64,000 bases of DNA from Lasioglossum baleicum. Lineage: Eukaryota; Arthropoda; Insecta; Hymenoptera; Halictidae. Numbering within the stretch: position 1 is the stretch's first letter; each line of letters begins with the position of its first letter. The DNA is taken from assembly GCF_051020765.1 (NCBI RefSeq), contig NC_134932.1, positions 1,054,001 through 1,118,000 of the forward strand, given 5' to 3'. The notes under the pieces are model-generated. The model was given only the letters and a program-made list of their open reading frames with translations. It was not told the origin of the DNA and did no database searches. Positions 26,901-39,000 of this stretch are shown piece by piece. The translations under genes were made by a program, and so were the position numbers.

Positions 26901-28000
26901 TTACGTGCGTGCACAGCTTTTGCAGTTTTATGCAGTTCGATTATTTCACCGTGACATCTCGGCTCGCCTCAAACAAGCAATTTATTATGCTCATTATATC
27001 GTGCATGCTTTCCTCCGCAAAACGCAATTCCCCTAATCGTTTCTATCTCTTAAATTCACCATGAATTTCATCTTTCTCTCGTGCTGTGATTGATTCGCTA
27101 TAATAAATACTTCCCAGGTTAATGAAATAATTTGGCTCTAACCTTATATTTACTTTATCTGTATGATTAATTGTTTGCAATCGAAGTTAATTCGTACGCG
27201 CTAAAATTTCATACTGCACTTCCGTAAATAATATTGCTGTCTATATGTTTATTAGCTAATATTTTCTGTTTTTCCTATTTATATTGTTCAGAAAATTTTT
27301 TCATAACTGATAATAATCTACCATACATAGATCCGAAGGGTGGAGCTTCCCCTTTACAATGTTTCGCGTAATTCTTTTTTGCTTTTTTACAGAACAAAAT
27401 AAGGAATAAATTCGATCGTACGGAGCCCTCGTGGTGTACTTAATTATTGTAAAAATGGCGTTGCACCTTTCATTCGAAGCTCGATAAAACGACTAAACAA
27501 GATCGTCTATCAAGTTTTAGGGCTTGGGGAGTCGTTGCAAAGAGGATCCCTCAATCTCTTCAAGCCTATGATAGATTCGGTCACAAGAAAAAGTTTCCAA
27601 TGCTTTTCGAGACGTTCAAATCTGTAACGTTCCCAAGAAACAACGTGTCGTCAGTTTCCCACCCGCTATATTATGCAAAACTAAACGATGGCGTGTAAAG
27701 ATAAAGGTTTCAATCTTTATAATGAGCCCAGGTGTATTGTCATGCGCTCCCCCTTTCTACAAAATCATAATAGCTTAAATACTAAAAATTTTTCAAAAAT
27801 CTGAAATTTAATTTTTAAATACACTTCGCAGCCACTGTATCTATAAGCATAATCGATTCGTTCGCTTCGATCGAATTGTAAAATACCGAATTCTACCGAA
27901 TTGAGAAATCTGTGGGACATTTTTTGGAGGAATAGCATGCGCTATTTACGCGACGAAAATCAAGATGGCGGCTGAAGAAGAGGAGGTCTCGCAAGACCGA
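23920..28000. other. Intergenic region without a recognisable gene
   Basis: Contains a GAA run (24322-24345), a palindromic AGGGTAAAAACCCTA doublet (about 24760-24790), and an AT-rich 80-bp direct repeat (24838-24920 and 25106-25185, GGTCACGAAAAATA). Remaining frames are short and without family signatures. Confidence 0.5.
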
Positions 28001-28243
28001 AACGATGCAGCCGCGCGCTACAAATTTAGCAATTCCGCGCACGTTATCACGATATCACGAGCGATCGTCGAGAGTGATAGTTTTATCGGTGGATATGTAC
28101 ATTATAATGGGGTGCATCCGTTCTAAACGGCGGCCATTTATTCCGATGAATCAGAGCGTGCTTTCTCTGGCCGAGCAGACGCCGCGATGTATACCTGTCC
28201 GATACGCTGCGCCGGCATAATCGGAGGAGTTTCACCACTTGTC

Positions 28244-28245
<2 letters not shown>

Positions 28246-28295
<50 letters not shown>
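28246..28295. repeat. (CT)n microsatellite
   Basis: About 25 uninterrupted CT units. A second run of the same motif is at 32107-32143. Confidence 0.9.
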
Positions 28296-28298
<3 letters not shown>

Positions 28299-28607
28299 AT
28301 TTGATCTGTGAAAGTGTTGGTGGCCTGAAGATGAGCGCTCGTGCTACAGTTAGGTAATGTTCTTTTGCCCGATCTAATTTACTGTCCCTACATCGATCTA
28401 CAACTGTCTCACAGAGTTGCAACATCCGCGCCGTTAACGATGCAATGCGCGGTTAGGCGCTTACGCTTTTGATATAACGCCGGTAACTTATTGCCGGCGA
28501 GCTCTGGCTACGCGCTCCTCTTCATTTCGTCCCGTTTCGTCTCGTTTCGTTTTCCGCGGTCCGATGATACGAGAATCGTTTTTCACGTGCTCGCAAATAC
28601 GATGATA

Positions 28608-28640
<33 letters not shown>
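28608..28640. repeat. (ATG)n microsatellite
   Basis: About 11 perfect ATG units in non-coding sequence. They produce the poly-Met and poly-His frames on the two strands. Confidence 0.85.
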
Positions 28641-28641
<1 letters not shown>

Positions 28642-28899
28642 CGACGATAATTGCAATTATTAGACCGCCGGGATTTTATCGGAATTCTTACTTTTACACG
28701 CCATTTAACGCTCAACTGCCGCCGCAGCGTGGGCTGGATCGAGAGTGACATTTCACGAAAGAGTCGCCTTCTCATATCGATTTCTAATAAATTTGTATTG
28801 CTTCCTAAATGTCCATCAACATCGAAGCTGAAAAAATTAATGTTCGTTCACAAAAACTGCAGTTAATATAAATTCACAAAGATAGACATTTGGGATGCA

Positions 28900-30750
28900 G
28901 TATTTTTCAGCCAAAAAATGCTTCTTTTCATCAAGGTGTCCTGATTACCCTATTTAATATTTCTTCTGGGTCTTTTGTGTAAATGAAAAACAGTCCTTTG
29001 CGGTAACAATTAACGCTGTTAGTTTAGGTTGGTTGCTCGCAATGTATTAAAAATTAATATTTAATGAAATGAATAAAATCTATATACTTTCTTAGAATTT
29101 GCAAGGTGTATCTTTTAGCGGACCTAACTGGACATAATCGGATAAATCAGATCATTTTCATTAGACCTTCCTCTACGTATCCCCACAAAAATCATATCCG
29201 AACCGATCCGATCTTGGAAATTATGATTGTTTAAAGTTATCGGGACGTATCACCTGACGCATAGCAACTCACATATAGTACTTAAGTACCATCCAAATAT
29301 GAATATTTTTGCAATTGTTGTATGTAATTTTTAACAATAATATAAGTAATCTGTTAATTTTATTGTTAAAAATATAATGAACGGTAATAATATAACTGGA
29401 CTAAGTAAGAGTTTCTTAGTTTTTCTTAGTGAGTATCACTATTTTTGGGTAAGTATATCTGTCATTGAATCATAGTTAACAATTAAGAGATTCTTCTAGC
29501 GAACTGTTTAGATTAACGAGACGCGAGATGTTTATGCTACTTTATCTATGCAGATAAAGTAGTATGTTATTTAGATTACATTTTATATCTGACAATATTT
29601 GTTGAATGTAATAATTTTAATCTCAGTTTTTATGCCTGCAGATATCCAGAAGCTGCAGATTTAATAATTAATTAAACTAAACAAATTAACCAAAAGTTTA
29701 CCTGTTAACATCAATTTAGAAACGTTTTGCTAGGATTAATTGGCTTATCTTTTATATTTGTTATATTTTTGTTCATATTTTTATCTTTTATAAACCCATT
29801 ACACATACATGAAATAATACGAAATAACAAAGGTTGTAATATATAGAATGAACATGATTTTAAAACAATTAAATTGATAAAATTATTATAAAAAAATATC
29901 TTTTGATACGCTTGTGAGGCGTTTTTACCTCCCCGGTACATTTTGTATGCGTTGATTATAAAAAGATTTCTCGAATTTATATTTTACGTATTCTATAAAA
30001 CATTACATGTATGAAATGTAAATATAAAATACATATTTAGTAAGTAAAAAATAGTTTGGAAGATTATACTTAAACAATTTTATTTTAATACAAAAAATCA
30101 CAATGAAAATTAATTAACAATTATGGTCTAACAAAATAGAAAAAGTTTTATTTGTTAACAGTTAAAATTGACTACTTTTAAATGAATTTTAGTGCAAATT
30201 TCATCCCGATATCTCTTATGGTTCAAGAAATTGGTCGATCATTGCACGTAAACTATGAACGCATGGGATCACTGTCAAACAACCGTTGATTTTACGCTAG
30301 GAACATTAAAATAATATTATTCGAATGATTCTTGTATGACTGGAAGAAATGATAATGATTATACGTTAACACGAAATTTAAATTAATTGGTATTAAATAT
30401 TCAAGCATCTATTTGTAATTCTTTCACGAAACAAACGTGCATTTATTGTGTATCAGACATATGTGACCATCAAATACTCATGAGAGTATATATAATAAAT
30501 AGCACATCTTTTAACATACTTAAACTTTCATGAATAATGTAGTGAATATAATTTAAAACAGTAAAAATATTAAGACAATTTAACAACGCCCGTATGTTAT
30601 TCTCAATTTATTAAAATTGTTGAAAATAGAAAGAAAGTTTTATATGGCTTCCGTGTCTTGCAATTGATGAAGACAATTTTTATTTTGCATAAAGATCCGC
30701 AGTCTGTTCATGAAACTCTGAAGAATTTCGTCTATGCGATGCTTCTTCCC
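28900..30750. other. AT-rich intergenic stretch
   Basis: I see no coding signal. A half copy of the TAGACTGCGGAT MITE (CATAAAGATCCGCAGTC) ends at about 30706. Confidence 0.5.
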
Positions 30751-30756
30751 GAACAA

Positions 30757-31352
30757 TTAATCTTACAAGGGAACATATTCAGATGCGAAATTCCGATTTT
30801 GATGAAACTTATGGGAGTTTATAGTTCTTTGAAAAATATTTGACACGTATTTTTTTTTATCGGCAACAATCCACTTTAAAGGGGTGAAAACAGCCGTCAA
30901 AGTTGGGGTCAAAACCATATTTTTTGAGATATCTCGGAAACCAGAGGTCGAAAAAATTTGAATTTTTTTTTTAATTGTGTTTTTCAATGGGAAATGTATT
31001 CGCGCAGGAAAATTTTAACAAAAGTGTTTTGTTTAAACAATATATTAAAAATTTGATTTTTTTGTTAAACTTTTTTGTTAAACTCTTGTTAAAATTTTCT
31101 TGGGCGAATACATTTCCCATTGGAAAACACACAATTTAAAAAAAAATTCAAATTTTTTCGACCTCTGGTTTCCGAGATATCTCAAAAAATATGGTTTTGA
31201 CCCCCAACTTTGAGGGCTGTTTTCACCCCTTCAAAGTGGATGGTTGCCGATAAAAAAAATACGTATCAAATATTTTTCAAAGAACTATAAACTCCCACAA
31301 GTTTCATCAAAATCGGATTTTCGCATCTGAATCTGAATATGTTCCCTTGTTA
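30757..31352. mobile_element. Foldback element of about 0.6 kb
   Basis: Arms of about 270 bp (GGGAACATATTCAGATGCGA ... and inverse) are nearly identical and include ACCAGAGGTCGAAAAAATTT. The TATC/GATA-containing inner half is the best preserved. Confidence 0.75.
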
Positions 31353-32104
31353 GGACTAATACATAGTACACATTCCCATGCCGTGGACACCGTAGCCTCC
31401 TATGGAATCGGCGTTGCTGGGGGCATCGATAGCATACTTGCCGATGAAGAAATGAGACTATTCCTATTAATGCGTCCGCTGCAGTTTCGAGTGCAGAACT
31501 GTTAATTTCTATAATCACACGTTGAGCAACATCTCGACGAGGGTCTTTCACTGACTTTTCTACAGTGAAGTTATATGTACCAGTGACACGTAGGTACAAT
31601 TAAGGAGAACAAACAACAGGATTCTTCTTACTTTTACCTGCGCGAAGGTTTACAAATTGTTTGTACCATCTACTTATGAAGCAAATCGAAGTTACCTTGA
31701 AGTTGATGTTACAAATCCTTCGTCATTCTTGTAATATTGAATTCCAAGCGGTTTCGTTCGATAAAAAGTGATTGTGGCGAATAGAAAGGGATACACTTGA
31801 GATTGGAAAAACTAAGGTCGAGACCAATTTATCGATTGAAGAGCTTGACATTGAGAACTTGAATCACTGTCGAATATGGTATAAATCCAATTTCTGCGGT
31901 AATGCACAATCTATGCTTCGTCGGATTCATTGAAAAATCCATGATAAGCTCTTGAAAATCGTGTATCTTATAAAATACAATTTGATCTTAATTATAAATT
32001 ATGCGGATACTTCGTATCATAAATAACTTCCTACAGCGATGAACTATTTGTAAGTACCAGTTTGTAATGGGGGAATAGGTAATAAACAACAGAGTAGGCT
32101 ATGA

Positions 32105-32106
<2 letters not shown>

Positions 32107-32143
<37 letters not shown>
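32107..32143. repeat. (TC)n microsatellite downstream of protease A
   Basis: About 18 TC units, 250 bp past the stop codon of copy A. A tttatt (AATAAA on the minus strand) follows at about 32145. Confidence 0.9.
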
Positions 32144-32148
<5 letters not shown>

Positions 32149-32394
32149 TTATTATATTTAAAATTTATTTTTCGATTAACCTCAATTATTAGTATTTATA
32201 ATTCAGAGTTGTAATTCCTCTACATATTTTCTTTTTTGTGGATAAATTCGTCATCACTAGACTGCGATCACAGACTGTTTAGATTTTATCTACTCATTTT
32301 TGTCATAAATGTATAAAGTTCGCAGTCTAATCATAACGATAATAAGGGCAAATCGCGGATATGGCTTTAATCGACAGTTTCGAAATTATTTCAA

Positions 32395-32991
32395 CTACTG
32401 CCATATGTTGCATTTCTTTTCGGGATTCATAGGACTACCTGCAGGGCAATTGAAGGATTTAGCGAAACCGTCCATATTTGATACTGAACCGATCACCCTA
32501 AGACGTCCGGGACTGTGTACATCATACTTTGCGCTTCTCTTCAAGTTTTCTGGGTCCTGGGCTTCACACCACAACTGTAAATCAATTTTAAACATATAGT
32601 AATTGAGAAAGAAACTTACTGTTATTTAAACTATTATTTAAAAAATATCAAAGTCTTACGCTTGCATAAGACAGGAAGAAGGTTTGGTTGTTGTTGTATT
32701 TCTCTAGTCCTGGTAATGCCGGATCTGGATTCTTGCATGCTCTTAATCTTCGATGATAAGCTCTAAATACAGCCTCCATACCCATTGTGTCAGCGATATT
32801 TTCGCCTGCTGTTTGGTTACCGTAATTCTAAAAATTATCGAAACACATATAAGATATTAATAACTTATACAATAACTAGATCGCGGATTTTATGCATTCA
32901 TTAACACTAAACCTACCGACCATCAAAAGTGACTGATGTGTATAGTATTATAAAAATAACAAGATTAAATTTATTTATATTTTGTGCGATG

Positions 32992-33026
<35 letters not shown>

Positions 33027-36000
33027 TAATATATACTGGAGTCAAAAAATATATTCAATAAATTTCTATGAAAATACCTTTACAATTTCAATAATTGTCA
33101 AATAAAAAATCTAAAATGGGTCAATTGACCACCCCTCCTGGTAGGTTTAGTGTTAATAATATACTATTAAATTTATTCAGGAAAAGAAGGAAAGGACGAC
33201 GTGGCTTCTATAAAATAAATGCTGAAACATTTACCTCAACTCTAAAACTGTCCCCCTTTACGATATCATAATTGTTAAATTGACGAACGAAGCATTCTGC
33301 TCTTTTATCGTAAGCCGACGCCATTGCAGATAACCATTCCGTAGGCTTGCCTGTGCGATCATATAAATGGCCTACGAAACAATACATTAATTGATTGTAC
33401 ATTATAAATGTTCCATGCAACATATATGTGTTCTAAAAGAAATTTAACTTGCCACTATCGTCGAAGCCATGATTTACTTCGTGGGCTATTATGCTCCCAA
33501 TGATGCCGAAGTTTGCATTCCTGCGTTAAAAGTGTCATTGTTAACATTTCATTATTTTAATTACATTCTACTATCAAATATATGTATAGTAAAACAATAT
33601 AGAAGTGAGATTGTAAAAGCCATAAATACCAGAATATAGAAACTACATGCGCAAATTATTTACCATGGTCTGTTCGCATCGAAGAAGGGGTTTTGGAGAT
33701 CAGCTGCAGATATTGCTGCATTAAACAAAATAATTTATTTTACTTTCAAATAATGAAATATGTGATACCTTACTTACTGAGAATTATTTTTTCAGAATTT
33801 ATTGAATTTCAACTGACAATGTGATTGATGTAAGTAGCATTTTTGTGACTGATTGTATATGTATATACCAGACTTTTCATAAATATACCGTAGCTCACGA
33901 AAGTCTTCGAACGCCCTTTAAAACAGAATAACTTTTTTATAATTATAACAAACGACCTGATTTGTTATAATCAATTAGAAGCACTGGTTTATGAAATGAT
34001 ATGCAAAATAGATTTTCCAAAAAATTATAATGTACAAAGTTACATGCAAAAATAAAAGCGTCATTTTTTTTAGCTTTTTTATTATATAGGGCCCTTAAAG
34101 AAAATTTGAAATATATGTTTTGTAGATCTATGTTTAGTTATACACATGCTGAAAATTTCGTAAAAATCGATTAACATACACACGAGCTACAAGCGATTAA
34201 AAATGTTGAAAATCGTAGTTATACACGATTTTTGATCAGTTTCTGCTTAAAATCCACAAAATCGTACATCTTTCGATGCGTGTCGTGTTTTCCTGCGTCA
34301 ACCGATTTCGATGAAATTTTCAGCATGTGTATAACTAAACATAGATCTACAAAACATATATTTCAAATTTTCTTTAAGGGCCCTATATAATAAAAAAGCT
34401 AAAAAAAATGACGCTTTTATTTTTGCATGTAACTTTGTAAATTATAATTTTTTGGATAATCTTTTTTGCATATCATTTCATAAACCAGTGCTTCTAATTG
34501 AATATAAAAAATCAGGTCGTTTGTTACGATCATAAAAAAAAGTTATTCTGTTTTAAAGGGCGTTCGAATACTTTCGTGAGCCACTGTACGTACATATGTA
34601 ATAGTAAAGTGTACAAACCTATAACATTTTCTGTTGGCATGAAAAACGCGTTTACCATTAGCGGATCCATAGATAGTCTACAAAAATATATAGTTATAAA
34701 ATATTCAATCACAATATGGTTGTTCAAATTGCTAAATTAAATCTTACGATGGATACTCCTCTGGGAAGAATGCTCTTCGAAATTGTTTCCACCTCTTGTA
34801 TCTGATATAGTTCACTATATTTTCATAGTAAGATGTACCAATCGTGAGCTGCGACATTAAATCAACAACTAATCTGCTGTATTTTATCTTAATAAAGTAA
34901 CTATTGCTTGTCAAACAAGCTTCAATCTCATATTAATAAAGCATTAATGAATAACAAATAGATTCTCCGAGAGTAATTTATTTTTACGTAGTATACGAGA
35001 ATGAAAATTTAGTTTAATTGCGGTGGATAGTTCTCATGAAATGAATTGTTATTGGAAAGGCAAGTTAGCTACCCCTTGGAAGTATCGTTGAACCATTGTA
35101 GCATTTTGGTACCAATCGGGAGAACCAACAAGATGTACCAAATGCACCAGTTTATCCAAAATGAAATGCTTCGTATTGTCATCCAACCATGTGGACTCCT
35201 TGATCTGGTATTCAACTTCCTTTTGAATGTCGTCAATCATGTCCCTGGCCTACAGCATCAACAAATAATATACATATGTGTAATGGTTAGACTGCGGATC
35301 TTTATGCTTTTATGAAGAAATTAGTTGGGTGAAATATGAAACAGTATTTTCACAAAAACAGAACAATAGTTTAGAAAAATTCAAGAATATTGTAATGTTG
35401 TTTTTAACGTAACAAAGTTATTAAGAGATGAAGTCGATTTTATTTTAATCCTGCTTCTCTCACAATCAATGCAAAATATTTTTTTTTACATAAAGATCCG
35501 CAGTCTAGTAATGATCTATCTGCCGGATTTTAATTATTTGCAAATTCAGTGAATAAGAATTCTTCGAAGAATATGAGAGTTACGAAAAAAATATGGAAAA
35601 ATATTTATGTCTGTGATCATTTACCATTCTCTCCAGCTTTGCCGGGAAATGTTTTTTGGTATATTCGTACCCTATTACGTCAGACAGCTCCACATTCATG
35701 CACATATTCTCCCTGTGAAAAGGTGAAATACAAATAACTTTGTAATATTTTTCTGATTTTTTGAAATATTATTAACAAACTGCGGATTTTATGCATTAGC
35801 TTAATAAGATAATTGAAAGAAGAAAGAATTTTGTATTTGGTTCCTTTGGTTTGTAATCGATGCAGACAATGTTTATTTTGCATGAAGATCCGCAATCCGC
35901 AGTCTAGTTATTAGAATTTACTTGTCTGATGCACGCATGGGGTCCCAATCTTCCGCTAATTCTTGTATTACTGAAGATGAAAGGTATCCTATTGTATTGA

Positions 36001-39000
36001 CGTAGCTCCAGTGAATGTAATTAACTATAGCAAACAAACAACGATGTTATTTGACGACGCTGCTTACAGTGAATAAATCGGGTGGATGGCCAATAGTAGA
36101 TCAATCTTTCATGATTTTACCGATTACATTAGCCGGTGTTTCCTCGAGTATATCGTGAAGTTTTTCGAAATACGCGGTACGGGGTATCGTAACATTTAAA
36201 TCACCCTCGGGCTCCAATCCTGCTTCGGAAAACAGTTTCAACATCTTCCTTTCCCAGTTTACCTGAATATTTAAATAAAGAAAGTTTCGTTTGCTACAAG
36301 CGGCACGCCGCCATTTTATACGCGCGTTTCATTGCGAGATTCTCACCTTGCTGTTCTTTTTAGTATGTCCTAAACTGTCATACCATTCCTGGAATTCGCT
36401 AAGTGTCATGTTTTCCAGTCCAAAGTCACTTGTTGAAGCCTAAGAAGTAATGATAAACAATTTCGGTCAGTTTCTGAGAAAACAGTCATCTATGAATCGA
36501 AGTTAATCAATTTATTTACCTCGCCCACTTTAATCGCGAATTTGATGAGGTCGTCCACATCTTTCTCCAACTTATTACGCGAAATTTCTACGCCTCTGAC
36601 CTTCGCGAATGCTTCCGCCACCGAAACAACATATTTCCGGTATATCTCCGTAAGTTCTTCTACAGTCTTTTCATCCTCTTCTTCATCATCCTCTTCCTCG
36701 TCTTCATCGCCTTCGCCATCGTCATTCCCTTCTTCGTTTTCGTTATCATCATCGTTGCCACTCTCTTCATCGTTGGTATTATCATCATCCTCGTTATTGC
36801 CAGTGTCAACTTCATTGCCGCTGATATTATCTTCGTTTTCATTGTCATTATCATTCGGAGCTTCGTCGGTCTCCTTATCTTCCATCTTCCTCGCTGCGTG
36901 ATGACCGAGTCTCCTCTGCTTATGTTGATGACTTCCGTGGATAGACCTCCTTTCATGTCCGTGATGATGGTTTCTGTTCTTCCTTCGCACCCCTTCATTC
37001 TCTTCATCGTTCGTCGCCCTCTGCTTGTGTACCACATGCTTCTTCTTGTTCACCGATTTCAAATTTCCGTTATTGATTTTTTCACTACGTTTCATATCAT
37101 TCTTTCCCATAGAAGACTTCTTCTGGACAGCCATAGGTAAGTGTCTGTGCCTCGATGATTTTCTGCCGGTCTTCCGTGACTTTTGATGAACTCCGTGTTT
37201 AGCGCGTTTCTTCACGCTTCGTACCTTATGGAAAACAATCTCCTGAATAACGTTTCTCTTCGGCCTTCTTCCAAGGTGAATTCCATGGTGTTTCCTTCCT
37301 ACACTGTGCTTACTGCTCTTGTGGTTCCTTCTTCTCGACACTCTTCTCGCCTGCGATTCTTCTTTTTCCTCGTCTTCTGGTTCATTGTCTTCCTCGATCC
37401 CTTCGTCCTCGTCGTCATCCTCCTCGTCTTCGCCAGTTTTAGGGATCTTCTCTTTGCTACCATTCTCTTGACTACCCTCGCCACTCTCGTTGTTCTCGTC
37501 GCTGGCGTCCGCGCCTTCGTAGGGCTCCGGCAGAAGTTTGTATATACCGACTAGCAAATGGGGTGTATCCAACTGAAATGTTAAGAAATAATGAGTGTAT
37601 AATTAGTGTAGATTTAAGGGGGTAGACTCTCGTTTCCAGGATAGCAAGAGTGCGAGATGCGCTTTCTTATTTCTCAGTAGTGTTGAGTTAGTTTTCAGTA
37701 GTGAAAAACGCTAGATAAAAGATCAATCTAGGCCGTAGTCGCCTTTAAAAGTCCCATTTTTACGTTTACAAGTCGTAATTTGCATTGTTTGGAAGCATGA
37801 AGCTGCACATGTACCTATTTTCATAAAGCTGCGATAGCTACATGCCGTCGAATGATGAAAATTACGCCTCGTAAACGAAAAAATAGGACTTTTGAGGGCG
37901 ATCGCGGTCTAGATTGATCTTTTATCTAGCGCTTTTGACTACTGAGAAACTCTGCATTATCGAGAAATAAGAAGGCGCATCCCGCATCCTTGCAATCCTG
38001 AAAAAGTGCAAATGGTTAACACATTACCGACCGGTGATTATTGCTTAATTCTTAAAAATCTGTGGTTCATGGCTAAACACTTTTTAATGGAACCATCAAT
38101 AGTAACAGCAATTTTCATTATGAACTAACAAGACACCGTCAATAACGTCATCTAATAGTTTCCTTTAAGATTGGAATGTAAAAGAAAATTTCTATGCTTT
38201 CTTTTGGCACAGCAAAATTGTTGAAAATCCTATTAATAGGCTTCCGGTAGGTAAAGTGTTAACATTGTTCTATACATGAACTGTGATCATACGATTAATG
38301 TTTCGTTGGCGTCATAATCTAGCTGAGCGAAGAATATGTCGTAGAAAGAACTCATTCCCGTTAAACGAGCAAAGTGATCGTCAACTATTTGCCAGTTGTA
38401 TATGCGATCGTCCCATTCCCCTTGCTCCATTATCAGCGGCCAACCCCCATGCCTCCACAATGTTGCTACGATTGGCTCAAGTTCTTCGGTTCCGCCTCTT
38501 TCTATAAAGACAATAACTTAACGATAACGTTTGCCTTTGCGCGGTATATGTATTCAACGTATCCAAAATACAAAGTTGTACAAATATAACTAATGACATT
38601 TGATTGAATACCTTCGTTTTTGCAAGTCTGGTACCACTTCTTTGCCAGTTTCACGGCAAATAGGTCATTTGGTTCAACTGGAGATTCAATAAGGCCTGAA
38701 AATGTTAAATATTCATAATAACATTGTGGTGTATTGTCTGCAGATTGCCTCGAAAAAGTGTGCATTGCATACATAGTCCAGTCGATGAATGCTCATAAGG
38801 GGGGTGTAGAGGGAAATGGAAGGAACACAATTTTTAACTTTGGGTGCTGAAGAGTTCTTTTTCACAATTAGTGAACTTTGAGCGCGGATATCTCGGAAAC
38901 TATGCGAGATAGCGAAAAACTGAATACAATCAATATTGTGGCACATTTTGTCAGCTTTAATTTTGTATGGAATGGTCTTATCGGTAGAACGCATAGTTTC

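Noticed and set aside
28491..28775. Poly-Met / poly-His frames
   Set aside because: Created by the ATG trinucleotide microsatellite.
31285..31599. 104-aa minus frame (YLRVTGTYNFTVEKS..., other frame DSIGGYGVHGMGMC)
   Set aside because: It reads protein-like, but I cannot match a family, find no flanking exons, and the 3' part lies in a foldback arm. Possibly an exon remnant, not supported.
36542..37554. Plus-strand Ser/Phe-rich frames opposite protease A exon 6
   Set aside because: Antisense of the acidic and basic codon runs; no start context, no splice continuity.
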